Assembly (NCBI RefSeq): GCF_038003085.1
Contig: NZ_JBBOOM010000001.1
Coordinates: 1,302,001 to 1,366,000, forward strand
Direction: 5' to 3'
Origin: Psychrobacillus sp. FSL K6-2836
Lineage (GTDB): Bacteria; Bacillota; Bacilli; Bacillales_A; Planococcaceae
Length of the DNA stretch: 64,000 nucleotides
The notes beneath the pieces are model-generated. The model was not told where the DNA came from, did no database searches, and worked only from the letters and a program-made list of their open reading frames with translations. Shown here in pieces: positions 9,801-18,745 of the stretch (its first letter is position 1; every line of letters begins with the position of its first letter). The position numbers and the translations under genes were made by a program.

Positions 9801-12800
9801 ACCAAATAGCAATTTATCAAACTGGATAATTCCTTCTTCTGTTGTCCCTGTTTTTATAATAGCTCCTGAATCTTTATCTATTAATTCGAATTTGGCACCT
9901 GAAAGTAACTCCGATGTAGCTGCATCCGTTTTCGTAATGAGTAGGCCGCCTAATTCTCCCGTGCCGTCACCCATTCCCGTAGTTCTCCTTACAGCTACTT
10001 CTGTAGGTTTTTTATCTGTAATTTCTTGCACATCAGTACCATTGAATAGAACTTCATTTGTAATCTTAGCTGGAGCCTTTAGAATGAAGGATTGATACTC
10101 CAAAATATACGGCTTATGGATTTCTTCCTTTTTAAATGAAAGTTTGAATCCATAAGGAGTTTGACTTTCTTGGAAATCAAGCTCATAGTCTTCACCTTTT
10201 ACAAGTTTCCCTGCTTTTTTAACACTTCCATTTGCTTCAATAGTTGTAGCGTACAATTTAATAGAATCTTCTAAAATGGCTTGATCAGCACTTGGTATAT
10301 CTGTCACGGTTGCATTTGTGACTTTTGCTTGTGCAAAATTGATATCGACTGACCAATCAATAATTTTACCATTCTGAGCACCTGTCTTTGTCGTATAATC
10401 CCCACCATTTGGAATAGATACAGATGCACCTAAATCTGTTTCTTTTTTGTCTCCATCATATAGGGTTGCGGTATTTTTATATTCTTTTTCGACAAAGCTT
10501 AAATCCTCCAAGCTAGTTTTATACGTAATCATATACGGTGAATTAATTTCTTTTTTGAATTCGACTAGGAATCCCGGATTATTATTGTTATCTTTAATCC
10601 AACTAGTGGAATAATCTATTCCTTCATTTAATTCCTCTACTTTGGTACCATTCGCTCCTCCAGTAAGGCTCATTTTATTAACTACTAATGATTCTTTTAA
10701 TAGTTTTTGATTTCCTATAATGAAATCTTTTACAGTGGCTTTCGAAAGAGTTTTTAGATTGTAGTTTACTCCCACATTCCAAGTGATTTCTTGTGTGACA
10801 GCATTATAGGAACCGTTTTTAAAACCGTTGGATTGTGTGTAATTATCTGGAGTGAAGTTAAATATTGCATCCTTTGATTTTTCTTTATCATTTTCGTCTA
10901 TCCAAGTTAGTGTTGCTTTGTTTTGCAAGAATTTGTTTTCTTTGACATCGCGCATTTCATACTCGAATATAGTTGTGTAAGTGATGGTATGCAGTGTATT
11001 TATCGTATTTTGAAACTCGATGACAAACTCATCTTTTTCATTTTTCGTTAACTTATAATCAACATCTAATTCTAAAGTTGTATTGCCAGTATTAATCTTA
11101 ATCGTATTCGGTTTTAGAGTAAGTCCTCCATTAGTAAATACATCTGTTAATATGACTTTTTTCATTTCTTTGCGGTCATGGTTAAATGTAATAGTCCAAT
11201 CTACCGTTTTGTCTTTGTAATTTGCATTTTGATTGGATTTGAACAGTATACGTTGATCGATGTCTTCCGTTCCTGTTATTGTTTTACCACCCGTTGTTAC
11301 TTCATTCACTATTGTTTCCTTATCATATACTCGGTTAGTTGCTTTTGTTTTGTACACTATTTTATAAGCGGAATTGATGTCCTTTTCAAATTGGAGCTCG
11401 AACCCGTTTTTACCCTCCGCAGATGTTGGTGTTACTGTGTAGTCCGTTGTTGGGATATCGTCCGTTGCAATTTCTTCTCCATTTTGATCTATTGTTACTT
11501 TTTGAACTGTAAAAGAATTTATCAATAGTTCCTGGGAATCATTGAAAAAGTCTTTTAGCAATGCTTCTGGTTTTGCAATACTTTTTTCGTTGTAATTGTA
11601 TTTAATCTCCCATGTAACTGTTTGACTATCTTTATCATACTCGAGTGCTTCTTTCGCTAGTGGAATTCCCCGTTTGACAGCGACCGAAGCGGTTGCCTCG
11701 CCTATAGTTTTGTTATTTGATAGTAAAGTAGCTGTATTATTAAATACAGTTTGATCTTCATTTGTGATATTTGTTGTATAGACTAGTCGGTAAGCTGACT
11801 TAATGTCTCCCACAAAGTTGACGGTGAAATCTTTTTCACCTGCTGTTTTCCCGATAGTAAATCCAGACGTTACTTCCGATCCTAGAGATACATTTCCATT
11901 TAAATGCGTATTCAAATGATAGAGCTTAATAGAACCTTCTACTAATGCTTGCCCATCTTGAACTGGATCACTAAGTATTGCATTTTGAATCGATTCTAGC
12001 TTCTTATTGAAATCCACCGTCCATTCGATCGTTTCGGCATTATAAGCTCTGTTCGGAACACCTTTTTTACCTACAGCTGGACCACTAGGAGTAAAATTAA
12101 TTTGAACAGTTATAGAAGCTCCACCGGTAATTGGTGTAATTATGATTGTTTTTTCCTCTGTTATAATGATTTCTTTATTTAGTTCCGTTATAACTTCAAG
12201 ATTACCACTAATATTAGAGTGTTCCTCAATATACTCCGTAAACGTTACAGTACCTTGACCAGCTTTTGTGAAAGAAAAGTTTCCTATAATATTCCCATTG
12301 CCATCTTCCATAGGTAAATTATCTGCTTCACTATATACTACTAGTTCCTCCGGAAGGTTAAATGTAAATGTTGAACCAGCTTTGTAGCCATGATTATTTT
12401 GTAAAGCCCACGTATATTTTACGGAAATAATAGAATCTAAACTTGGGTTTTCTACTACATTTCCATCGCTATCCGCATAGATCAAGGTTGCACTCGTCAA
12501 TATATTTTCAGAAATAACGGACGGGGACAGCTGGATTTTTACTTCATCGAGTTGCGTTACACATTCAGTCTGTTTTTCCTCTGTAGATTGCTCTTCGCAA
12601 GCTCCTTCTGTTTTTTCTTCTACAGGTTCTGTGACTGTTTCATTTCCAGTCTCTTTTTCCTCATCTATTACTTCAGGTTCTTCACCTTCCACTGGATCCG
12701 TTTCTTCTTCTCCAGGATCTAGTATTACAGATTCTCCATTTTCAACTGCTGGAGGTGGTGTCTCTGCACCTTCTTCAATTTCGTTTGCTTCTTCAGTTAT

Positions 12801-12902
12801 TGGCTCTTCACTAGCAAACCCATCAGCGCTTGCCGCTATCGGTCCTATAAAACTTTGCAAGACTAATAGACATATTAGCGCTATAAAACTTATCTTCTTC
12901 AT
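6882..12902 (-). CDS. Giant LPQTG cell-wall adhesin with Cna-type and nine SpaA-type domains
   Basis: 2006 residues. A signal peptide (about 1-27) is followed by an acidic Glu/Pro-rich segment (to about 115), an MSCRAMM-like N-terminal domain, and five collagen-binding-type (Cna-like) repeats at about 275-970, each with an EWTVDFN/TWEIKYN-like strand and a YxxxYxT strand. Nine SpaA/Cna-B repeats follow (about 984-1837). Most show the lysine motif VELTKVD and the E-box VETxAP that catalyse internal Lys-Asn isopeptide bonds. A collagen-like Gly-Thr-Pro tract (about 1846-1921) then leads to LPQTG at 1971, a membrane helix and the RRK tail. The protein should be sortase-linked to peptidoglycan as a long, stable stalked adhesin. 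It starts 15 nt after the sortase stop, with AGGGGG before the ATG. Confidence 0.95.
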   Translation of the reverse strand: MKKISFIALICLLVLQSFIGPIAASADGFASEEPITEEANEIEEGAETPPPAVENGESVILDPGEEETDPVEGEEPEVIDEEKETGNETVTEPVEEKTEGACEEQSTEEKQTECVTQLDEVKIQLSPSVISENILTSATLIYADSDGNVVENPSLDSIISVKYTWALQNNHGYKAGSTFTFNLPEELVVYSEADNLPMEDGNGNIIGNFSFTKAGQGTVTFTEYIEEHSNISGNLEVITELNKEIIITEEKTIIITPITGGASITVQINFTPSGPAVGKKGVPNRAYNAETIEWTVDFNKKLESIQNAILSDPVQDGQALVEGSIKLYHLNTHLNGNVSLGSEVTSGFTIGKTAGEKDFTVNFVGDIKSAYRLVYTTNITNEDQTVFNNTATLLSNNKTIGEATASVAVKRGIPLAKEALEYDKDSQTVTWEIKYNYNEKSIAKPEALLKDFFNDSQELLINSFTVQKVTIDQNGEEIATDDIPTTDYTVTPTSAEGKNGFELQFEKDINSAYKIVYKTKATNRVYDKETIVNEVTTGGKTITGTEDIDQRILFKSNQNANYKDKTVDWTITFNHDRKEMKKVILTDVFTNGGLTLKPNTIKINTGNTTLELDVDYKLTKNEKDEFVIEFQNTINTLHTITYTTIFEYEMRDVKENKFLQNKATLTWIDENDKEKSKDAIFNFTPDNYTQSNGFKNGSYNAVTQEITWNVGVNYNLKTLSKATVKDFIIGNQKLLKESLVVNKMSLTGGANGTKVEELNEGIDYSTSWIKDNNNNPGFLVEFKKEINSPYMITYKTSLEDLSFVEKEYKNTATLYDGDKKETDLGASVSIPNGGDYTTKTGAQNGKIIDWSVDINFAQAKVTNATVTDIPSADQAILEDSIKLYATTIEANGSVKKAGKLVKGEDYELDFQESQTPYGFKLSFKKEEIHKPYILEYQSFILKAPAKITNEVLFNGTDVQEITDKKPTEVAVRRTTGMGDGTGELGGLLITKTDAATSELLSGAKFELIDKDSGAIIKTGTTEEGIIQFDKLLFGDYLLVETEAPEGYLKNTEETPIKIDKAYTKDTVQTGNEITVTNNKLIHDVQLEKVDSENASKKLQGANFIIEKKEGDTYKAIGYYVTNEEGIIYLKNLLPGEYRFFENIAPEGYVKDDTPIPFTIKENQLEVIKLGPITNEIIKGAVELKKVDKDNQKKTLPGAIFELQDANGRTIQEGLITDENGKFIVNNLNPGKYQLVETKAPFGYKLESTPISFTIVASQNTILELTATNEMILGSVVLSKVDEDDSEIKLKGAIFKLQDETGKTLQAGLSTSEEGTITVTNLKPGKYQFVETEAPAYYQLNNEPIEFSIQMGETSQTTLIEAPNKLITGTVELTKFDKDNVNLALVGAIFELQDVNGNTLQSNLKTEEDGKLIVDNLKPGSYQLVETEAPFGYDLDQTPITFTIERSETKADVKVVKVTAENELTTGSVELTKVDNEDPTITLDGAVFELQDAKGEMIKKDLKTDEVGKIVVSDLKPGNYQFVETKAPFGYDLDETPVTFTIDKGQSGMLKISTNNSLTLGSVELLKVDSENNKVTLAGAQFKLLDEKGNTVKENLITDEEGKLVVDDLKPGNYQFVETEAPFGYELNETAIDFTINKGQTEARVLEFPNTIIKGSVELTKRDKDNSNAVLANVEFALQDENGNMLQELLVTDNDGKILVENLKPGNYQFVETKAPFGYKLDSTPLKFTIVLGPTSVKTVEAFNELSTGSVELTKLAKHNGNLNLAGAIFKLEDAAGNILQEGLTTNNTGKIVVSNLKPGNYYFVETKAPTNYILDPTAVPFEIIKGQTVPVQVIKINRYNPYVPPTDPGTPGEPNIPGNPGTPGTPGTPGTPGTPGTPGTPGTPGTPGTPGTPGTPGNPGTPGTPGTPGTPGTPGTPGIPETPGNSGNPSNPGDPNNTGNPVVPGQPSLPEKDKNPNDSITLIETNEGNYLPQTGEAYPIGTLFAGIASILVGLWIAFNRRKTFQA
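7139..7331. repeat. 9-bp tandem repeat encoding Gly-Thr-Pro triplets
   Basis: About 21 copies of a 9-bp unit (GGTGTTCCT and variants with GTGCCT, GTCCCT, GTTCCC) within the adhesin gene. Copies differ mostly at third codon positions, so the peptide (GTP)n is conserved while the DNA varies. Since the period is a multiple of three, several other frames are open here too; those frames are shadows. Confidence 0.9.
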
Positions 12903-12917
12903 AGCTTCCCCCTGTTA

Positions 12918-13520
12918 TCAATTGTTTTTCAACTTTGCTTGAACGATTAATCTGTCCGTTGGATTTTTTTTGCCGAGGGGGGTGCAAGTTACTAATGTCA
13001 AGAGGGGTTCATCCCCATCTTTTAGAACTTCTATTTCTGATTGATCTACAACAAAGGTTCGGACAATTTCAAATTCGTAGTTGCCTGACTCAGTTTGTAT
13101 GTCCACATTGTCATGAAGTGTGAGCTCATCTAATCGATTGAATTGTTTTCCACTCGTTGTTGATCGATGTCCTGCAAGCCCAATATTATGAATGCCAATT
13201 TTTTTGTAAGGCTCTATCATGCCAATTCCTTTTGTTAAAGAGTTTGGGGTTGCCCCGTCAAAGATCACCATTTCTAAATCTATTGTTGGAATTCGAATAA
13301 TTCCTCTTGCTCCATCTAATAAGCTTAGCTCCTGTTCATCTGAACTTGCTTGAACTTCTGTTGGTGAAACTGTTTCTCCATATGAACTTGTATCCCCCAG
13401 ATTTTCAAAAGCCTCCAAAAGCTGCTCTTGCTTAGTATCAAAAAACTTCTTCTCAATCTGTGGATAAAATAGTAGGCAGAAACCTAAAAGTATTAAGCAA
13501 AAACTGATGATTCTCCGCAA
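12918..13520 (-). CDS. Class D-like sortase
   Basis: About 200 residues. One N-terminal membrane helix (IISFCLILLGFCLLFY) anchors an extracellular sortase barrel. Visible catalytic residues are His about 118 (LAGHRSTTSGKQFNRL), Cys about 179 (TLVTCTPLGK) and Arg about 190 (TDRLIVQAKL). There is no C-terminal membrane helix or N-terminal lid, which argues against class C pilin polymerase. I chose the TTG at 13520 because AAAGGAG lies 8 nt upstream; a start at 13553 would put this ribosome site inside the gene. It is followed after 15 nt by the LPQTG adhesin, its obvious substrate, and may also act on the LPTTS protein at 52574. Confidence 0.9.
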   Translation of the reverse strand: MRRIISFCLILLGFCLLFYPQIEKKFFDTKQEQLLEAFENLGDTSSYGETVSPTEVQASSDEQELSLLDGARGIIRIPTIDLEMVIFDGATPNSLTKGIGMIEPYKKIGIHNIGLAGHRSTTSGKQFNRLDELTLHDNVDIQTESGNYEFEIVRTFVVDQSEIEVLKDGDEPLLTLVTCTPLGKKNPTDRLIVQAKLKNN

Positions 13521-13554
13521 AATTACATCTCCTTTCCAAATTAATACGTTCAAA

Positions 13555-13583
13555 TATATACCTAGGTATTGCTAAGTATTCAA
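13555..13583 (-). promoter_or_regulatory. Putative sigma-A promoter of the sortase-adhesin operon
   Basis: Minus strand: TTGAAT (13578-13583), 17-nt spacer, TATATA (13555-13560), about 35 nt before the TTG start. Box match and spacing are good, but this is unproven. Confidence 0.4.
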
Positions 13584-13683
13584 TGCTACTGTGAGCAGTC
13601 TATCTTAAGGTGTTTGAATTGTTTTCTCAGAAATACCCATTTCACAATAACTTTTTAGTACTGAACAAATTCTGAACAATAAT

Positions 13684-13722
13684 AAAACACCTATCTCCCT
13701 TGGCATGGGAAATAAGTGTCTG
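13684..13722 (-). terminator. Terminator of the SARP-like regulator operon
   Basis: Minus-strand hairpin AACACTTATTTCCC-type stem (GACACTTATTTCCC / GGGAGATAGGTGT) followed by TTTTATTATT, immediately after the stop at 13724. Confidence 0.8.
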
Positions 13723-13723
13723 T

Positions 13724-14833
13724 TTATTTTTCGAGCATATGTTGCTCATATAGTTTTTTCATATGAGATGGAATTTCAATGCCTAAGTCATCTCTTAAGG
13801 TTGCTCCAATGTTTTTATAAATTTTATCCAACTGATGAGTATTTTTCAACTGGTCGTACAAAGTCAAAAGTTTGTACATATAGGTTTCATTATAACAATC
13901 GATCTCCAGCATTTTTAACAAACATTTCTCTAGCAAAGGAGTGCTTATATCATCTTTTGTAATTATCTGTTCTAAATACTGCAGTACAGATTGCCTTAAA
14001 CGCAGTTGAGTCGGAATAGCCCAACTAAGATCCTCCTCTTCTAAATAATCCGCTTCGTATAATTCAAGTATTTGTTCTACCTCAGAAGTTTCACGTTTCT
14101 TTGCGTTTAATAAACCTTCTAATACTATATAGTCACTGTCAATAGATACACCTAATGCATAGTGATCGTTTATGAACTGTATGGCATTTTCCATCCCATT
14201 CTCTTTAAATGTTTTCCTAAGCTGGTACACCGTTGTATGTAGGTGGGTTACAGCTTTATCTACATGTATTTCTGGCCAGAGCTGTTCCATTACTATCGCT
14301 TTATGGACAGGGACCCCTTTATGCTGCAAAAGAAACAGAAGAAGCTCTTTTACTTTCTTCGTACGCCATTTGACTATATTTTGCTGATTGTCTAATAGGT
14401 AGAAGCTTCCTAAGGTTTTTGCGTAGAAAGAGATTTTTTTATGGGCTACTCGTTTTTTACTTTCCCTATATAAATCTAACTTGTTTTGTGTTTTCTCTAT
14501 CGCTTTTTTTAGACGATTCTTATTTAAAGGTTTCAATAAATAATCGATTGCATTCACTTCGAAAGCTTCTAATGCATACTGGGGGTGGGCAGTTACAAAC
14601 AAAATTTCTACATGACTATACTTACTCATAATCACTTCTGCCAGTTCAAGTCCATGTATTTCGCCCATTTCCATATCTAAAAAGATAACTTCAGCATCCA
14701 TTACTTCTATTTGTTCTAAAGCTATAGATGGGTTTGTAAATTTGCCCACCACTTCGACGCCGCCCAACTCTTGAAGCATAATTTCATTGACGTCTAAAGC
14801 TATTTCTTCGTCATCAATTATTAATACTCTCAT
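13724..14833 (-). CDS. Response regulator with SARP-like DNA-binding and BTAD domains
   Basis: 369 residues. The receiver domain (1-120) has acidic DDEE at 7-10, phospho-acceptor Asp53 (VIFLDMEMGE) and Lys101 (YLLKPLNKN). Residues about 135-235 form an OmpR-like winged helix (KVKELLLFLLQHKG, LHTTVYQLRKTF). Residues about 235-365 form a helical bacterial transcriptional activator domain (BTAD) with TPR-like helices (NETYMYKLLTLYDQL), as in SARP/DnrI regulators. The arrangement receiver-wHTH-BTAD is less common than plain OmpR regulators. The start overlaps the kinase stop by 4 nt (ATGA), so the two are translationally coupled and a cognate pair. Regulated targets are unknown; the nearby sortase-adhesin operon is a reasonable guess by position only. 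Confidence 0.9.
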   Translation of the reverse strand: MRVLIIDDEEIALDVNEIMLQELGGVEVVGKFTNPSIALEQIEVMDAEVIFLDMEMGEIHGLELAEVIMSKYSHVEILFVTAHPQYALEAFEVNAIDYLLKPLNKNRLKKAIEKTQNKLDLYRESKKRVAHKKISFYAKTLGSFYLLDNQQNIVKWRTKKVKELLLFLLQHKGVPVHKAIVMEQLWPEIHVDKAVTHLHTTVYQLRKTFKENGMENAIQFINDHYALGVSIDSDYIVLEGLLNAKKRETSEVEQILELYEADYLEEEDLSWAIPTQLRLRQSVLQYLEQIITKDDISTPLLEKCLLKMLEIDCYNETYMYKLLTLYDQLKNTHQLDKIYKNIGATLRDDLGIEIPSHMKKLYEQHMLEK

Positions 14834-17800
14834 TTTTTTACCTCAGGCAATCGTATTATTATTTTTGTTCCCTTACCTTCTAAACTATCTAGTTGGAAAG
14901 TTGCTCCCTTTATAAGGGTTAGTTTTTTCAATGGGTTAGTAAATCCAATTCTATTATTTTTACCTTCTAGTAGTTCTTGTTGTTTTTCAGTTGGAATGCC
15001 AACACCGTTATCCTCAATCGTTATTTTAATGTGAGACCGCTCTCGATCAATTGCCAACCGTAAAGTGCCTCCAAGCTTTTGTTTGGAAATACCATGCTGT
15101 ACGGCATTTTCCACTAGCGGTTGTATCGTCATTGATGGAATATACGCTTCGATTGTTTCATCGATATCGTATTCTATCGTTAGTCTGTCTCCAAAGCGCA
15201 TTTTTTCAATTGCTAAATATGATTGAACTAGTTCTATCTCATCTTCTAACGTTACGAGTGAATGATGTCCCTTGAAATCTAATTTCGCTCTGAAATAGAT
15301 GGCTAAATGCTGTAGGGCTTCGCGTGTTTTTTCTTCATCGTCGTAGGTTAAACCAATAATCGTGTTTAGAGTATTATATAAAAAATGCGGCGCTATTTGT
15401 GCATAATAGAAACTTAACTCGTGATTTAAGGCATCCTGGGCAGACTTTTTCATCAGTAGCAGTGATTCCACACGGGCTTTTAACTCATCTAAATTTACAG
15501 GTTTTTGTAAAAAGTCATTTGCTCCCATCTGAAGTGAAACAACTAAATCGGATAATTGTCCAGCAGCTGTTAATATAATAACTGGCAACTCAACAAGACC
15601 ATAATCTTTCCGTATCTCTTGGCATAAATCGTATCCTGACATATTTGGCATTATTAAATCCATGATAACCAGATCGATTGTTTCTGTTTTTAGAATAGCA
15701 ATCGCTTCCTCACCGCTGCTTGCAGCAATAACATTATATTGCAAGGATTGAATCATATGGATAAGTACTTTTAAATTTGTAGGTTCATCATCTACAACTA
15801 GAATCGTATAAGATTTTGTACCTGTACTTTTTGTGGATACAATGGTCGCTGCTACCTGAAGCTGTTCCTCCCCTTTTCTTCCTGTGAAAGATGCTCTATT
15901 TAATAGCTTCTCGCTTTGCCGTTCTATTACTTCCCCAATTTGTTGCGTAGTTGCAAGCGGGACTGTGAAAGTGAAACGAGAACCCTTCCCGATTTGAGAG
16001 TTAACCCAAATATGTCCCCCAAAGCTTTCTATAATATTTTTCGTGATACTTAATCCCAATCCGAGTCCTGTTGAATCTCCCAATCTGCTACTTTCAATTT
16101 GATAAAAAGAGGAGAAGATCAACTCCATATGCTCTTTCTCTATCCCTCTTCCTGTATCTGTTATAGAGACGTGCAGCCCTTCTTCTTTTACTTCTGCATC
16201 AATGGTTATGCTTCCTTGCCTTGTGTATTTTATGGCATTATATATCAGATTAAAAAATACCTGCTTGAGCTTTTGTTCATCTATAAAGATGAGGGGGAGG
16301 TCCCTTGCCACGTTATTGATAAGCGTCAACTGCTGCACTGGCGAGATTAAGTAATTCATCTCTGCAAGTACTTCTTCTACTATATTAATATTCACCGGAC
16401 GTGCAGCTATACGAACTTCACCTTTTTTAATATTAGATACAAATAATAGATCTTCTACTAAGCTTGCTAATCGTTTTCCTACATTGTGTATTAAAATAAC
16501 ATTTTCTTGCTGCTGACGTTTTAAGGGTCCCTCGATTCCTTCCATTAAAGACTTCGAAAGATTTATAATCCCATGCAATGGCGTGCTTAGTTCGTGCGAG
16601 GTCTTGACTAAAAACTCATCTTTTAGTCGATCGTATAAAAGAAGCTCTTCTGAGAGTCCTTCCACTCTATTAAAAGCAGCTTGATAACGATGACCCATTA
16701 GTAAGGACAAACTAAAAATCATGAGTAAACACAAAATAGATAACATACTTTTAACTTCTATTTCAAAAAGGAATTCCAACCCTAGTAACAATCCATAACA
16801 CATAAAGGTAGTCACGGTTAACAATAAATACTCTGTATCCTCTTTCTTTTTTATAAAAGCTTTCATAAGAACGATAAAAATATAAGCAAAGCTTGCGGCT
16901 AAAAGGGAAACAATTAATATTTGTCGTGTGGTTAAAGAAAAGTATCTAACTAACAGTAGAACTGGATTGTTAGTACTGTAAATAAATATTTGTATGCAGA
17001 GCAAGCCGCTTAAAACAATCACTATTTTTTTCTTTGCATACTGCCTAAACAGATAGTATACAAACAACAAGAAAAACAAAACAACTAAATGGATGATTAA
17101 CAACTGTAATTTAGTCTGTTCTTTTGCATCAAAGCCAGGGAAAATGAGAAAAAATAAATATTCATTTAGCATGGAAGTATATAAACCAAGTGCAATACAA
17201 AATAACGCAAAGAATAATTCGTATATATATTTTTTCCTTTGTATAAAGGTGAAAAAGTATATTATTCCCATCAGTATATATCCAGAAATGATCATCATTT
17301 CAATAAGCCTATCCAATTCATGTTTGGCCATTATATTCTCAGCTGTACCAAACTTCAGTGGATGAACAATTCCACCGGTATAATAGGTTAAATTAGCGAC
17401 TTGCACAACAATCTCTAGCTGTCTATTTTCACTTTCCCCATAAACAGTATATTTTCTATTATCATATTTAAAATCTTCTATACTATCTGTGGGATTTCCC
17501 GCTCCTCCTACTGCTTTACCATTTATATAAATTTTGCTGGAATTACGAATAGAATTTACTTTTAACCCATAGGTTCCTTCCTCTGGCACATCTATAATCA
17601 GGCGATATGTACCTATTCCATGTGGACCTCCATCTTCTAAACGACCATCCCACTCTCCCGGTACTGTTATTTGCTCTCGTATTTCATGATACATAGTAAA
17701 TACATCATAATCAGGATTTGGAACGATTAATTCATCCGGATAAATTTCCCACTTCCCATTAAGCTCAATCACAGGATTTTCTTCTTCATCCCAATCTTGT

Positions 17801-17925
17801 AAAGATAGAATCCCATTTTGCATAGGGCTAGAATTAGAATCTAGCAAATAGAATGACTTAACTATACTTGCTATTGTTAAGAGAAAAATACTTATAGATA
17901 GCAGTATAAAGATTTTTCTTTTCAA
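14830..17925 (-). CDS. Hybrid double sensor kinase: 7TMR-DISM receptor, HisKA kinase, receiver and LytS-type kinase
   Basis: 1031 residues. The N-terminal helix is followed by an extracellular galactose-binding-like 7TMR-DISM sensor (about 45-195) and seven membrane helices (about 205-412). A HisKA domain has His444 (KTSHELSTPLHGIINLSKSL), and its HATPase_c domain (about 535-658) has NAIKYT, DTGRGIE and GLGLGLSITKN. A receiver domain (705-825) carries Asp756 (DLVIMDLIMPNMSG) and Lys808. A second, LytS/His_kinase-type transmitter has His847 (APHFLYNTLNTI) and a second HATPase_c (PLVENAVQHG, EDNGVGIP). A phosphorelay within one chain is likely. The TTG start has AGGAGGT 8 nt upstream. The stop overlaps the start of the regulator gene. 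Confidence 0.9.
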   Translation of the reverse strand: MKRKIFILLSISIFLLTIASIVKSFYLLDSNSSPMQNGILSLQDWDEEENPVIELNGKWEIYPDELIVPNPDYDVFTMYHEIREQITVPGEWDGRLEDGGPHGIGTYRLIIDVPEEGTYGLKVNSIRNSSKIYINGKAVGGAGNPTDSIEDFKYDNRKYTVYGESENRQLEIVVQVANLTYYTGGIVHPLKFGTAENIMAKHELDRLIEMMIISGYILMGIIYFFTFIQRKKYIYELFFALFCIALGLYTSMLNEYLFFLIFPGFDAKEQTKLQLLIIHLVVLFFLLFVYYLFRQYAKKKIVIVLSGLLCIQIFIYSTNNPVLLLVRYFSLTTRQILIVSLLAASFAYIFIVLMKAFIKKKEDTEYLLLTVTTFMCYGLLLGLEFLFEIEVKSMLSILCLLMIFSLSLLMGHRYQAAFNRVEGLSEELLLYDRLKDEFLVKTSHELSTPLHGIINLSKSLMEGIEGPLKRQQQENVILIHNVGKRLASLVEDLLFVSNIKKGEVRIAARPVNINIVEEVLAEMNYLISPVQQLTLINNVARDLPLIFIDEQKLKQVFFNLIYNAIKYTRQGSITIDAEVKEEGLHVSITDTGRGIEKEHMELIFSSFYQIESSRLGDSTGLGLGLSITKNIIESFGGHIWVNSQIGKGSRFTFTVPLATTQQIGEVIERQSEKLLNRASFTGRKGEEQLQVAATIVSTKSTGTKSYTILVVDDEPTNLKVLIHMIQSLQYNVIAASSGEEAIAILKTETIDLVIMDLIMPNMSGYDLCQEIRKDYGLVELPVIILTAAGQLSDLVVSLQMGANDFLQKPVNLDELKARVESLLLMKKSAQDALNHELSFYYAQIAPHFLYNTLNTIIGLTYDDEEKTREALQHLAIYFRAKLDFKGHHSLVTLEDEIELVQSYLAIEKMRFGDRLTIEYDIDETIEAYIPSMTIQPLVENAVQHGISKQKLGGTLRLAIDRERSHIKITIEDNGVGIPTEKQQELLEGKNNRIGFTNPLKKLTLIKGATFQLDSLEGKGTKIIIRLPEVKK

Positions 17926-17997
17926 CGCGGAACACCTCCTTTACCAAAATAATCCTCTTTTTAATGTACACTGAAAGCAATAATATTTACAATCCTA

Positions 17998-18029
17998 TTT
18001 TACAGATCGCTCCTGTGTGATCTGTAAAA
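17998..18029. promoter_or_regulatory. Perfect 11-bp inverted repeat upstream of the hybrid kinase
   Basis: TTTTACAGATC - 10 nt - GATCTGTAAAA, centred about 90 nt before the kinase start and 75 nt after the stop of the preceding operon. It is either an operator/leader hairpin of the kinase operon or an extra terminator. No T-run longer than four follows on the minus strand. Confidence 0.4.
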
Positions 18030-18065
18030 ACGATTTTTTAGTTACTTAGATGTTATTAAACAAAA

Positions 18066-18101
18066 AGAAAGAGCCATCTGTAACTAACCAGATGACTCTG
18101 T
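18066..18101 (-). terminator. Terminator of the NarL-type two-component operon
   Basis: Minus-strand stem AGAGTCATCTG / CAGATGGCTCT with a 9-nt loop, then TTTCTTTTTG, adjoining the stop at 18101. Confidence 0.85.
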
Positions 18102-18745
18102 TAAGAGTTTATAACGTATTTGACGAGACCTTTTGCGTTAGCGTATAAAGCCGCTTGGGTTCTATCTGCAAGTCCTAGCTTGGCAAATACTTGACTGACG
18201 TGCTTTTTCACCGTGAATTCGGTTATATAGAGGGTTTTAGAAATTTCCTTGTTGGAATGTCCTTTGCCGAGCTCAACAAGGATTTCCCTTTCCTTTGGTG
18301 TGAGCTGTTCAAAATGACCACTCTCATCTAACTGGTTTTTCTCTTTCATCATTAAATCTAAAACGGTTGGATCGTAGTATTTACGACCTTTCCTAATCAT
18401 TTGCAGTGCATGCATGAGTTCTTCTGGCAGTGCTTCCTTCAGCAAATAACCAGCAACTCCTATTTCTTTTGCTTTTTTAAAGTCTTCCTCGTTGGTGGAG
18501 GATGTAAGTATGACAAATTTGCTCTTAATACCTAAGCGAATTGCTTCTGTTATTAGTTCGATCCCTGATTCCTCTCCTAGACGAAGATCTACTATTGCTA
18601 TATCTGGTTTTACTGCATTTAATAGTTCGATAGCTTCTCTCCTATTAGTAGCTTCTCCAAGTACTTTCAAAGATCCGCTTAAGGAAAATAGTGAATTCAA
18701 CCCTCTCCGAATTAATGGATGATCGTCAATTATAACAACTGTCAT
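18101..18745 (-). CDS. NarL/FixJ-family response regulator (LiaR/DegU-like)
   Basis: 214 residues. The receiver domain has DDH at 7-9, phospho-acceptor Asp53 (IAIVDLRLGEESG), Thr81 and Lys103 (GYLLKEAL). The C-terminal LuxR-type helix-turn-helix (about 147-205) reads LTPKEREILVELGKGHSNKEISKTLYITEFTVKKHVSQVFAKL, the usual signature (shown here in two joined parts, scaffold and recognition helix). The start overlaps the kinase stop by one base (TAATG), so translation is coupled. It is the output of the sensor at 18745. LiaR and DegU relatives respond to envelope stress or control secreted enzymes and biofilm; the neighbourhood fits, but the target genes cannot be read from the sequence. Confidence 0.93.
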   Translation of the reverse strand: MTVVIIDDHPLIRRGLNSLFSLSGSLKVLGEATNRREAIELLNAVKPDIAIVDLRLGEESGIELITEAIRLGIKSKFVILTSSTNEEDFKKAKEIGVAGYLLKEALPEELMHALQMIRKGRKYYDPTVLDLMMKEKNQLDESGHFEQLTPKEREILVELGKGHSNKEISKTLYITEFTVKKHVSQVFAKLGLADRTQAALYANAKGLVKYVINS

